This document shows positions 1 to 8,600 of a stretch of 16,247 nt of DNA, in pieces. The translations under genes and the position numbers were made by a program. Within the stretch, counting starts at the first letter, position 1; the number at the start of each line of letters is the position of its first letter. The DNA is from Methanobacteriota archaeon (GTDB lineage Archaea > Thermoplasmatota > Poseidoniia > Poseidoniales > Thalassarchaeaceae). Location: positions 31,516-47,762 of the forward strand of contig NYXO01000005.1 in assembly GCA_002685415.1 (NCBI GenBank), read 5' to 3'. Under the pieces are notes generated by a model, which searched no databases, was not told the origin of the DNA, and worked only from the letters and a program-made list of their open reading frames with translations.

Positions 1-20
1 CCCTCCGATAATTCGTTCAT
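1..20 (-). CDS. 5' end of an unidentified gene, truncated by window edge
   Basis: The lipA stop codon (TGA at 17-19, minus strand) lies within an ATGA, so an ATG at 18-20 overlaps it. The frame stays open to the window edge and gives only six complete codons (MNELSE). Such an overlap is typical of translationally coupled genes, and the partner of lipA could be another lipoate or 2-oxoacid dehydrogenase gene. Nothing in the visible codons identifies it, and the ATGA could be chance. Confidence 0.35.
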
Positions 21-1105
21 ATTGTTTTGTGCTCTGAAGGCAAGCGAGACTTATTGTCCAAAAGTAGGTCTTTGTTAGGGTTCAGATGACTAATAGCGGA
101 ACCAGTAGAGTCTCTGGTCACAACCGGTTCTCCTCCCATTGCTTCTTCCCAGAGCAACCCTGCTCGATATGAGGACCGCACTAATGGGCCACTGGCAACT
201 GCGGTGAATCCCATTTCTCTGGCAGCTTGGTCCCATTCTGCGAAGATTTTCGGTTCAGGAAATCTGTCTACTGCAAGATGTTTCCAACTGGGTTGCAGAT
301 ATTGGCCTAGGGTGATTAGCTCAACTCCAACCTCTCTCAGCAATTGCATAGCTTCAACGACTTCTTTGTCAGATTCCCCGACGCCTACCATAATGCTTGA
401 TTTTATTGCTAATTCTGGCCTCAATCGTTTTGCTTCTCTAAGTATAATTAGTGATTGTTCGAATGAAGCTCGAGGGTCGCGTACAGTTGAATCCAACCTA
501 GGTACGCACTCGACATTGTGGGCGAAAACCTTGAGCGGTAGGTCCACTAATAAATCCGCAAGTGCCTCAAGATTTCCGTCTAAGTCAGAGCAGAGTAATT
601 CAAGTCCAACATCGGGGCATCTCTCGTGAACTGCTTTGATACATTTACGATAATGCTCTGCACCTCCATCAGCTAAGTCGTCGCGGTTAACAACGGTAAT
701 TACTGCATGGCTAACTCCCATCCGATCTACGGCTTCTGCGAGTTCTGCAGGCTCATTCGGATTCAATGGTGCAGGGGTTTTCTCTGTACCGACTGCACAG
801 AACCTACATCCGCGTGTGCATACTTCGCCTGCGATCATGAAAGTTGCAGTGCCTCTGCCCCAGCAATCATGGATGTTTGGACATCTTGCTTCTTCGCAGA
901 CAGTGTGTAACCCATGTTCATGTACATTCGATTTGGTTTCATTAAATCGACTTTGTGCGTTCCCTGTGGGAAGCGTTGTTTTGAACCAAGATGGAAGTCG
1001 CTTCCTTTCCGCTTTCCGGCGTTCTTCAGCATTAACTCTGACAGCGCCGTCACACCTTTCGGTCGACACTTCAGTGCCATTAGCTTGGGGCAGCGGTACA
1101 CCCAT
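17..1105 (-). CDS. lipA: Lipoyl synthase (radical SAM)
   Basis: Lipoyl synthase inserts two sulfurs into a protein-bound octanoyl group, making the lipoyl cofactor of 2-oxoacid dehydrogenases and the glycine cleavage H protein. It is cytosolic. The 362-residue protein has every family signature. C70, C75 and C81 (C-x4-C-x5-C) hold the auxiliary cluster that donates sulfur. C96-x3-C100-x2-C103 holds the radical SAM cluster. The conserved C-terminal RSSY is at 310-313. An N-terminal extension of about 35 residues precedes the usual R-x-P-x-W region (RLPSW at 36-40). The ATG at 1103-1105 is taken as the start: it has no clear Shine-Dalgarno but a TATA-like element about 28 nt upstream, which fits a leaderless archaeal transcript. 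The stop overlaps the ATG of a further gene. It is divergent from the reductase at 1210. No key residue is missing. Confidence 0.97.
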   Translation of the reverse strand: MGVPLPQANGTEVSTERCDGAVRVNAEERRKAERKRLPSWFKTTLPTGNAQSRFNETKSNVHEHGLHTVCEEARCPNIHDCWGRGTATFMIAGEVCTRGCRFCAVGTEKTPAPLNPNEPAELAEAVDRMGVSHAVITVVNRDDLADGGAEHYRKCIKAVHERCPDVGLELLCSDLDGNLEALADLLVDLPLKVFAHNVECVPRLDSTVRDPRASFEQSLIILREAKRLRPELAIKSSIMVGVGESDKEVVEAMQLLREVGVELITLGQYLQPSWKHLAVDRFPEPKIFAEWDQAAREMGFTAVASGPLVRSSYRAGLLWEEAMGGEPVVTRDSTGSAISHLNPNKDLLLDNKSRLPSEHKTI

Positions 1106-1130
1106 TGAGAAAGAGGAGTGGACACACAGG

Positions 1131-1137
1131 GTTAATC
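1131..1137 (-). promoter_or_regulatory. Candidate TATA box for lipA
   Basis: On the minus strand the short element GATTAAC is centred about 28 nt upstream of the lipA ATG. That is where an archaeal TATA box would sit if transcription began at or just before the start codon. It is a single short AT element seen by eye. The fit to a leaderless gene is the main support. Confidence 0.33.
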
Positions 1138-1180
1138 ATTCGCCTTGGAGACTTAGATGAGGGCTTTCAAAACGAGGAGA

Positions 1181-1187
1181 CATATAC
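1181..1187 (+). promoter_or_regulatory. Candidate TATA box for the pteridine gene pair
   Basis: CATATAC is centred about 25 nt upstream of the ATG at 1210, preceded by a purine-rich stretch (AACGAGGAGA, 1171-1180) that could act as a BRE-like element. The spacing suggests a leaderless transcript starting at the ATG at 1210. It therefore also argues against the upstream in-frame TTG at 1105 as the start. Confidence 0.4.
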
Positions 1188-1209
1188 GAGACTCTCCCCC
1201 CAAGTATCG

Positions 1210-1977
1210 ATGGCTAGCAGTGCAGCACTCGTGACGGGGGGCGCAAAAAGAATTGGTGCCGCAATTTGTCTTCACCTAGCGAAAAAAGGCTACTCAGTCG
1301 CAGTTCACCACAATTCATCGTCTAAAGCCGCCGAAGATTTGGTTGAGGTGATTAAAGGCCTCGGAGTTAATGCTTGCACGGTCAAGGGTGATTTATCGAA
1401 TCCGGAAGAGTTTACCCAAATTATTTCCGAAGCATCATCACAAATTGGGCCTATTCTACACCTAGTCAATAATGCATCGAAGTTCGTTCATGATGATTTG
1501 GACAATTTCGATGATGAATCCTGGAACGCGCACATGGACATCAATACTAAAGCCCCATTGATGTTAACTCGTGAATTGTTACAAAATCTCCCTGCTAATG
1601 AAGTAGGGTCGGTGGTAAATATCTTAGATCAAAAAATTGCGTCACCTAATCCTGATCATATATCCTATACAGCGTCGAGGTTCGCTCTGCTGGGGATTAC
1701 TGAAGCTTTAGCCAGAGGCCTAGCTCCAAAATTACGAATTAATGCAGTCGCCCCTGGGCATACATTGGCAAGCCCAGACCAAAGCGAGGAAGGGTTCAAC
1801 CAAGCCCAAAGCGAGAGTCCTTTGGGTTATGGCCCATCTCCAGAAGACATCGCCCAAGCAGTATTTTTCTTAATCGAAGGTAAATCAATCACTGGACAAG
1901 TAATTTTCGTTGACGCCGGCGAAAGATTCCTATCAAGAAACCGAGATGTTGTGTTTGAAACTGAGGGTGTTTTATGA
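1210..1977 (+). CDS. FolM/PTR1-like short-chain dehydrogenase (pteridine reductase family)
   Basis: This 255-residue SDR probably reduces dihydropterins or dihydrofolate with NADPH (the FolM or pteridine reductase role). Visible features are the dinucleotide-binding motif TGGAKRIG (9-16), NNAS (87-90), an Asp at 140 in place of the usual SDR Ser, and Tyr153 thirteen residues later. The same Asp-13-Tyr arrangement occurs in PTR1. The tail (RINAVAPG, then TGQ and VDAG) is typical of FolM-like SDRs. One oddity is that the active-site Y-x3-K reads Y153-T-A-S-R157, with Arg replacing the near-invariant Lys. The ATG at 1210 is chosen because the Rossmann motif begins right after it and a TATA-like element lies about 25 nt upstream. 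An in-frame TTG at 1105 would add 35 unconserved residues and abut lipA. Its stop overlaps the start of folB (ATGA), which supports a pterin role. The exact substrate is not proven. Confidence 0.88.
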   Translation: MASSAALVTGGAKRIGAAICLHLAKKGYSVAVHHNSSSKAAEDLVEVIKGLGVNACTVKGDLSNPEEFTQIISEASSQIGPILHLVNNASKFVHDDLDNFDDESWNAHMDINTKAPLMLTRELLQNLPANEVGSVVNILDQKIASPNPDHISYTASRFALLGITEALARGLAPKLRINAVAPGHTLASPDQSEEGFNQAQSESPLGYGPSPEDIAQAVFFLIEGKSITGQVIFVDAGERFLSRNRDVVFETEGVL

Positions 1978-2375
1978 TTTCACATTCCGACGCAATAATG
2001 CAAATATTATCTAAAAATCAAGCCGCTACTGCGCTTTTTTTGGAAAAGGTAATTCGGGAAGTGGATATAGGAGTGCACAACTACGAAATGGGCTCACCAC
2101 AACGTCTCTCCTTCGACATATACGTCATGCTTTGTGGAGATAGTTACCCTCAAGAAGATGAAATTTCTCAAGTTTTGAATTATGAATACTTAGTCTCCAG
2201 TTTAGACGAGACCTTGAAATTGGAACGTGTATCCCTTCTGGAAACTCTAGCAAATAGATTGTTGGACAGAATTCTAGAACCTCTTTCGGTCGAGGGTGCA
2301 ACCGTTGTAATTACCAAACTGGATGTCCTGGACGGGGATGGTCAACTAGGCTGTTCAATTACTCGAATGAAGTAA
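1974..2375 (+). CDS. folB: Dihydroneopterin aldolase, FolB family
   Basis: FolB-type aldolases convert 7,8-dihydroneopterin to 6-hydroxymethyl-dihydropterin and glycolaldehyde in folate synthesis, and related FolX enzymes act as epimerases. The 133-residue protein has the family pattern: the first strand ends in DIGVH (31-35), with conserved Glu38 in HNYE; NYEYL with Tyr70; LLET with Glu90; and a late strand with Lys115 in TKLDV, the likely catalytic lysine. The length fits, apart from about 20 extra N-terminal residues. Its ATG overlaps the reductase stop (ATGA, 1974-1977), so the two are probably translationally coupled. An internal ATG at 1998 is an alternative start. The known archaeal dihydroneopterin aldolase, MptD, is unrelated, so a FolB-type enzyme here suggests bacterial ancestry. 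Aldolase versus epimerase activity cannot be told from sequence. Confidence 0.86.
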   Translation: MISHSDAIMQILSKNQAATALFLEKVIREVDIGVHNYEMGSPQRLSFDIYVMLCGDSYPQEDEISQVLNYEYLVSSLDETLKLERVSLLETLANRLLDRILEPLSVEGATVVITKLDVLDGDGQLGCSITRMK

Positions 2376-2460
2376 TGGTGCAGGGGGTGGGATTTGAACC
2401 CACGAAGCTCTATGCACCGGAGCTTAAGTCCGGCCCCTTTGACCACTCGGGTACCCCTGC
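2376..2460 (-). tRNA. tRNA-Leu (anticodon UAA)
   Basis: Read on the minus strand, the acceptor stem pairs GCAGGGG with CCCCTGC, followed by discriminator A and an encoded CCA (2376-2378). The anticodon stem is CCGGA/TCCGG with loop CTTAAGC, giving U33 and anticodon UAA (plus-strand positions 2424-2426), which reads UUA. The T arm is GTGGG-TTCAAAT-CCCAC. A long variable arm (class II) and a leucine-like D arm are present. No intron is seen. The CCA end touches the folB stop codon with no spacer, so the two genes converge head-on. Confidence 0.96.
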
Positions 2461-2502
2461 GAGCCCTCTGAGGACCTCATTAGACTTGAACCGAGCGGAT
2501 TT

Positions 2503-2522
2503 ACGCCCCCTTTTGGGGGCGT
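2503..2522. repeat. GC-rich inverted repeat, 8-bp arms, TTTT loop
   Basis: A perfect inverted repeat (ACGCCCCC, TTTT, GGGGGCGT) sits in the 131-bp gap between the tRNA-Leu and the first surface-protein gene, which are transcribed away from each other. It is therefore upstream of both. Neither strand has a T run after the stem, so it does not look like a standard intrinsic terminator. It may be an operator-like palindrome, a 5'-UTR hairpin, or an end signal for folB read-through. Confidence 0.6.
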
Positions 2523-2561
2523 GAAAAAACAGATGCAAAGAGCAATCGAACTTTACGAACG

Positions 2562-2568
2562 CTTTAAC
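2562..2568 (+). promoter_or_regulatory. Weak candidate TATA element for the first surface-protein gene
   Basis: CTTTAAC is centred about 27 nt upstream of the ATG at 2592, the expected archaeal TATA position for a leaderless or nearly leaderless message. Nothing else supports it. The AAGGTGATG overlapping the start resembles part of an archaeal Shine-Dalgarno but is too close to the ATG to act as one. Confidence 0.22.
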
Positions 2569-2591
2569 ACTCCTCCGATTACGGGAAGGTG

Positions 2592-5531
2592 ATGACTAGG
2601 CGCAGTGTGCCGTTCCAGAACGGTCGGTTCACCCAAGTTGCGATATTCCTGGCAATTTTGATGATAACTCCCCAAATGGCTACATTTTTCGCTGAACCAA
2701 CGTATCTTCAAGCAGACTCCCGTGCTGAAAATTCAGATGAATTTGAATCAAAACTCTACACGCTATATTTTGCAGAAGCCAATACGTCTTCCGGAGGTGA
2801 TGGCCACATTTCTACAATGGTCCCTGAATCTGGGGGTCAATCAACCTCTAGTGCACTAGATTCTACAATAGAATTCACGACTGGAGACCTTCTAAGTTCC
2901 CTTGAAATTACTGGTCGTCCAAAACATGGTTCTTCCAGTGGTCAATTTTACATTCCTGTGCAATTTTTCCTTCGTGCTCAAGGACCTAGCAACTCTCAGG
3001 TGACCTGGGACATTGTGATTAGTGCAAATGGTAATACTGTTGGTTCAGAGTCATGGGAGGCCGATGCATGCAATCCCGGCATAACTAATTCATGCAACTT
3101 CGACCACGAATTATTCGAGGTTATATTGAATTCAGGTGACTCATTTACCATACAAGATGGTAACGAATTAACAGTGGAGGTCTCTGCTGAAATGTCTGGT
3201 TGTGAAGGTTCTGGTGGCCCCTTCGGAAGTAGTTGCGAAGCAGAAGTTGCTTGGAACGAGATAGATGGAGAAAGCAATCGGTATTCACAAATGGAAGTAG
3301 AAACCAACGCGATTGCAGATAGCGAGGTCGTCCTGCAAAGAGACGGGGCTGAACTCGCCGATGGTGTAGAATTGGAATGGTATCCGAACGATGTTTTGGC
3401 TGATAGAACAATGCAATTTTCCTTTGATGTGAAGAGCGCCTTCGGCAGAGATGATATGGATTCTGTGAAGTTACTGATGCGGGATCCAAATGGAAACTAC
3501 CGTATAGATCACGAGATTTCATCCGATGATGATGGTATTAGAGACACAAGTCAAGGAATTTTTGGCACCTATACATGGACATATCCAAGCGGACTTCCAT
3601 CCGGAGAATACACCGTAGAATTGGAAATTACAGATGTTCAAGGTAACGCCTTCCTAGTCGAACACGAACCTGTTGAAATGAAACAATGGGGAGTTGCGAT
3701 TAACCACAGGGAAGATAGAACAGTGGAATATATTGCACCTGATGAAACAACACCGGTACCACTTCAGTTAGTCCACAGAGGTGACTCTACCAAATCGATG
3801 TCTGTAGAACTTGAATTACTCACAAACTTAGGTAGTTCATGGCTTGTAGAGTTTGACTCCCCTGGTGGCTACACTTTGAATTCAGGAGGCGATATATTGA
3901 ATCCAATACTTACCATAACTGCTCCTGATGACTTGACAGGAGCACCTAACAAAATTGAGATTAGAGCTGTTGCTGAAGCTACAATAGAAGGTGTTCAAAC
4001 TGTTGTCCATCAAGATCTTCTTACTCTTGATTTGGAAAAATTAGAAGTTTACCAACCTCCAGATGTATCGATATGGAATGAAGATCATGACATACCGATT
4101 GCTAACTCTAGCCGAGTCGGTGATATCGATCCAACAATTCCTAGATATGTCGAGGATAACCAATTCAATACCTTCTTACTAGAAATTTTCAACACAGGAT
4201 TCGACACGGATAATTTCAGAGTGGATATTCTTAGGCGCTCGAAATCAATTATCCAGATTTATGATAATGATACGGGTGAACGAATCCTAGAAGATGATGG
4301 GGATGGAACTTTCCATATACCTCCTCTAGAGAGACATTCAACTCAGGTTCTTCGGTTGAATGTAAAGCCTTCCGCAGACAGAGAAGATCCTGATATAGGA
4401 ATGATAGAGGTCGAAGTGATAAGTAGTGGAAATGCCTCACTTAGAACGACAGTTGAATTTACAATTCAGAGGACATTTGGTATTCGTGCAGAAGTATCCC
4501 AAGATTGCGACGGCACCCCGCTAGGTCACATCCAAGTATCTCTTTGTTCAACTCTAAACGACCCTGAAGTGAATCTTCGCGCTCGCATAACAAATAGTAT
4601 GACAAGTGGAGAATCAGCTACCAAATGGCAGATTATCAATCCAGCGAGCCTTCCAGAGAATACAGATAGATTAGCCGCTTATGGACAATGGGAGTACAGG
4701 ATATTAGACCAAAATGGGTCTGCTGTACCTCAGGTGTCTCTTGGTCCGGGTGATTTCACAGAAGTGTTTGTGGTAGTCACCCTCACAGACCAAGTCATCG
4801 TGGGCAACCACACAGTTTACCTAAGAATACGGGAGGATACATCTGATTCAAATCCAAGATATTTCGATTTGCCAATGGTCTTCGAAGTCGATGCCGATGA
4901 GCCTGATTTGTCAATTGTACAGGTCACTTCAAACCGAAAACTTGCGCCTGGTGGATTCTATGACTTCCAGTTTGAAGTTCGAAACAAAGGTAACAGCCCA
5001 CTAATGGTTCTGCTCGATGCTGAAGTCGAAGGGGCCAATGGATGGAACGTGGATATTGGAGGGCCTACGGGTACAAGATTAATTGAATTGGATGCCTTTG
5101 AAGAGGTGACATTCATTCTCGAAGTGTCCGTTCCATCCTCTGCAAACAACGGGGATACAGCAAAGATTGTGATTACAGCGGAGCCTCATGATACTGAGCA
5201 AAGTTGGCCTGAGGAATATACCGCTGAAAAGAATCTCAATATGGTGGTTGGAATCGATGGTATTTTTGATCGTTTAATCAACGAGGTAACAAATCCTCGT
5301 GCATCTACATTAATCATCATGGTAGTCGGGATTTTGTTAATTTTCGCCGGTGTCCAAAGTCGTATGAATAGGAGAAAGTGGGCCGCCCATTTGGCTCTGC
5401 TGGAGGCTATGAAAGAAGCCGACAATGATGACGTTATTGCAGGTTCTGAAGAAGTTTCAGAGACTCCAATTATTGAAGAAGAAGAAGAGCAAGAGATGGT
5501 TTACGACGATGATGACATCGAACTCGTATGA
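2592..5531 (+). CDS. Large membrane-anchored surface protein with beta-sandwich (CARDB/NEW3-like) modules
   Basis: No specific function is recognised. The 979-residue protein has a basic N terminus and a hydrophobic segment at about 14-30 (a signal peptide or anchor). A long acidic ectodomain follows, made of repeated beta-sandwich modules resembling the CARDB/NEW3 group. The last is clearest, just before the membrane (PDLSIVQV to about residue 880), with the usual 'features of a non-specific extracellular adhesin' pattern. Cysteines near residues 155-220 and 635-655 could form disulfides. A single span follows at about 906-921, then arginines, then an acidic cytoplasmic tail ending in runs of Glu and Asp. 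The topology is type I: outside, membrane, short tail. The ATG at 2592 is preferred over the GTG just before it. A second surface protein follows 84 nt downstream on the same strand, so the two are probably co-expressed. A role in cell-surface architecture or adhesion is inference. Confidence 0.85.
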   Translation: MTRRSVPFQNGRFTQVAIFLAILMITPQMATFFAEPTYLQADSRAENSDEFESKLYTLYFAEANTSSGGDGHISTMVPESGGQSTSSALDSTIEFTTGDLLSSLEITGRPKHGSSSGQFYIPVQFFLRAQGPSNSQVTWDIVISANGNTVGSESWEADACNPGITNSCNFDHELFEVILNSGDSFTIQDGNELTVEVSAEMSGCEGSGGPFGSSCEAEVAWNEIDGESNRYSQMEVETNAIADSEVVLQRDGAELADGVELEWYPNDVLADRTMQFSFDVKSAFGRDDMDSVKLLMRDPNGNYRIDHEISSDDDGIRDTSQGIFGTYTWTYPSGLPSGEYTVELEITDVQGNAFLVEHEPVEMKQWGVAINHREDRTVEYIAPDETTPVPLQLVHRGDSTKSMSVELELLTNLGSSWLVEFDSPGGYTLNSGGDILNPILTITAPDDLTGAPNKIEIRAVAEATIEGVQTVVHQDLLTLDLEKLEVYQPPDVSIWNEDHDIPIANSSRVGDIDPTIPRYVEDNQFNTFLLEIFNTGFDTDNFRVDILRRSKSIIQIYDNDTGERILEDDGDGTFHIPPLERHSTQVLRLNVKPSADREDPDIGMIEVEVISSGNASLRTTVEFTIQRTFGIRAEVSQDCDGTPLGHIQVSLCSTLNDPEVNLRARITNSMTSGESATKWQIINPASLPENTDRLAAYGQWEYRILDQNGSAVPQVSLGPGDFTEVFVVVTLTDQVIVGNHTVYLRIREDTSDSNPRYFDLPMVFEVDADEPDLSIVQVTSNRKLAPGGFYDFQFEVRNKGNSPLMVLLDAEVEGANGWNVDIGGPTGTRLIELDAFEEVTFILEVSVPSSANNGDTAKIVITAEPHDTEQSWPEEYTAEKNLNMVVGIDGIFDRLINEVTNPRASTLIIMVVGILLIFAGVQSRMNRRKWAAHLALLEAMKEADNDDVIAGSEEVSETPIIEEEEEQEMVYDDDDIELV

Positions 5532-5586
5532 GTTGACTTGTATTCCTCGTCCGAACGACGCTCCATTCCGCTTAAGACAGGTATGA

Positions 5587-5601
5587 ACCGCCGTAGGCGG
5601 T
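5587..5601 (+). repeat. Inverted repeat (ACCGCC-GTA-GGCGGT) upstream of the giant gene
   Basis: This is a perfect 6-bp hairpin with a 3-nt loop in the 84-nt gap between the two surface-protein genes, ending 14 nt before the ATG at 5616. A purine-rich GAGGGAG (5603-5609) lies between it and the start codon and may be a weak ribosome-binding site. In a shared message the hairpin could adjust translation of the second gene or mark an mRNA processing site. It has no T tract, so it is not a clear terminator. Confidence 0.5.
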
Positions 5602-5615
5602 AGAGGGAGTACTTG

Positions 5616-8600
5616 ATGTTCGACATTTCGGGGCAGAATAATCTTGTAATCGCCCGAAGAAAAGAACGTTCAGCGGTTCTCTTCACGCTTCTCATGTTGT
5701 TAACATCTTATTCTGCTATAGAATTTGCAGCGTGGGAGGCTATGGGTTCGACGGACGCAGATGGAGATGGACTTCCATATGGTTTGGAGTACTACATCAA
5801 CACTCAACCGCAAGATTGGGATTCAGATGGCGATGGTTTACCCGATGGTTGGGAATGGCAGTATGGTCTCGACCCCCTTTCAGCCTCAGGAATTAACGGC
5901 TCTACCGGAGACCCTGATGGCGATTCCCTGACGAATCTCAACGAATACCAGTATGGAATCCCCTCTAATTGGGACTCGGCAACTACACCAAACAAGCTCG
6001 ATAATGGAGTTTGGTGGAATGGCACAGTTCCAGTAAGTAATTGGGACGAAGAGAGTGCAATGCAATTGATTCAGGGATTGAACTCTGATGGGGCTGATGA
6101 GGATCCGATGGGGAATATTTGTTTCAACACATTCGATGATGATCACGATGGAATGGTAGACACTTGGGATGGAGACAATGACGGTGATGCCGATTGTTCT
6201 AGCAACGACGATGATGGTGATAACTTAACCGACGAAGATCCAGATGGTTGGGACACTGATGGTGATGGAATGCCTGATGGCTGGGAAGTTGCTAACAATC
6301 TTGACCCAACCTCAAATTCAGGGGATGATGGTACTAATGGAGACCCTGATGGTGACGGCTTAATCAACCTCTATGAATATGTTAATCCTGCTTGGGATAC
6401 AAGAAACGGTACTACAAACCCACCTACTCAATATTGGAAACCAGGGCCAGATAACCGAACAAATACTGAATCCCCTTGTAATCCCGTATTGGGACTAGGT
6501 CCTGGTTCGCCACCTTGTTCTCTGTTTACTGCAGAAGTCGATGGAATTACCTACACCGATCCCAACAACAATGATACTGATGGAGATGGGTTAAATGATT
6601 CATACGAAGCACTCGTCCTTCTGACAGACCCAACTGCTGCAGATACGGATGGGGATGGAATCTCTGATGGTGTCGAGGTAAATGGCTCATATGGAAACCC
6701 TCCCCAAGCCTCTGATCCTAGGAATAACAATACGGATGGCGACCAATTCGATGATGGAGAAGAGGATACTAATTTCAATGGAGTAGTTGATGGGAACGAA
6801 ACCGACCCTACTAGAATAGAGGATGCTGGAGATTTTGATGGGGATGGAATACAAAATTGGGAAGAAAATGCCACATGTACTCTATGGGATGTAGCCGACA
6901 CTGACGGTGGAGGTATTGATGACGGCACAGAACTCTCTCCCGCTCATGCTACAGATCCTTGTACGTCAACTTACGAAATATATCTTGACGTAATTACTTG
7001 GGTTCCAGTGGATTTTTCGGTAACTGTGAACAACACTAGCAAATTAGATCCAACTCCACTCGATTGGCGCCAAAATGGAGCGCCTATGGCCTATTTTGAA
7101 TCAGCAACTGGAAACAGAACTCCATTCCAATATACCTCAATAGACGGAAATATACTACGTTCAGTTTCCATAACTATGCCTTCAGATGCTCTTTATGTTG
7201 TCGTGGTGAATGGTTCCTGGTGCTGGGATGCATCCTTAGGCTCTGCCAATGAACAACATTGCGACGATGACTATCTAGATACAGATGGAGACGGACTTGC
7301 TGATTGGGAAGAATCACTTGGCTCTTGGGGCTATGAATCTGTACCTACATTATCGGATTCAGATGGAGATGGGGTCAATGATTTGGATGAAGTGCTCAAT
7401 GCTACCGACCCATTGGAGCCTTGTGATAATCTCAATGATTTTGATGGTGACGGGCTGAACAATTATTTCGAAAATACCACAGGTTGCCCACTCATTTTTG
7501 GTATTGAAAATGGAAATATGTCCTTGGACAATTACACAACTCTGTGGAACAATTCCGACACCGATAATGGTGGAGTAATTGATTATCAAGAGTATCTCGA
7601 TGGAACTAATCCTCAGAATAACCCTAATGACGATATGAACCCATTGGATACAGATGGAGATGGGATTCCAGATACTATAGAAAGAGAATTGGGAACAGAT
7701 TGGCTGGACCCAGACACGGATGGAGGCGGTATTCCAGATGGTGACGAATGTCTTCCGGAATACTGGGATAACGACTGTATAGATTCTCCTTTCAGCCCTT
7801 GGGATCCGACTGATGATCTCTCTACAAACATGCTATACTTCTTTGCAGAGAATACCACAATTGGAATTGACTTCAATCAAACCCACTATTGGAGATGGCA
7901 TACGTATGATTACTATACTGGTGTTTCATGGGGTGTCAACAAAACACTCGTTGGTTATACTCAGATGTTCCCGACATGGTCAACAACTCAAGGGGTCGCA
8001 CATCCAGACTTTTGGGATAATTCTGCCTTACATTCTTGGCAAATATCATTCAGCAACAATGGTATACTAAGTCCCGGAGAGGAGTTGATTGCACCTTACA
8101 ATGCAGTCAATTATACAAGTTGGAGCGATACCTCAACCGGTCTCAATTTCTCAAATTACACTAGGGATGTTCTGATAGATTCCTCTACTATTGATGAATT
8201 GTTTGTCACTACACCCCAAGTCATCTTTACTGATGCGATTAGAGACAATACTACAGCTTTCCAAAATAGTACATATGCTACTGAATATGATGGATTCGAT
8301 AATGTTTCAATCATCACACAACAGGTACTAGACGAAAGTGGATGGGTATCTGCTTGGGATCAGATTGAGGCAATCCAACAATTCCTCATCAACGGCAACA
8401 ATACAACGACATTCCTGAGGAATTATGCCGGCTCGAATCTGAATCGAACAACGTCTTCAGGTGTGTCAGAAGCACTGGATGATACTACAGTGTGGATTCT
8501 AGAAGAGGCTCAACAAGGAGATTGTGATGAGTTTGCCACAGTCTTCGCAGCCATGTTGAGAAGTATTGGTTTGCCTACAAGGAAGGTAACGGGCTTCTCG

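Noticed and set aside
1105..1209. In-frame TTG start for the pteridine reductase, adding 35 residues
   Set aside because: The extra residues do not look like SDR sequence and the Rossmann motif starts straight after ATG 1210, which has a TATA-like element at the expected distance.
2503..2522. Intrinsic terminator
   Set aside because: No T run follows the stem on either strand, and both flanking genes are transcribed away from it.
6143..6367. Open frames antisense to the TSP3 region, rich in Ser and Pro
   Set aside because: They are the reverse reading of GATGG-type repeats, with low complexity and no family motif; similar shadows occur antisense to lipA and the surface genes.
5754..7818. 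Direct DNA repeats that could suggest a CRISPR or mobile repeat
   Set aside because: The repeats are in frame, vary at third positions and encode calcium-binding motifs, with no regular spacers.
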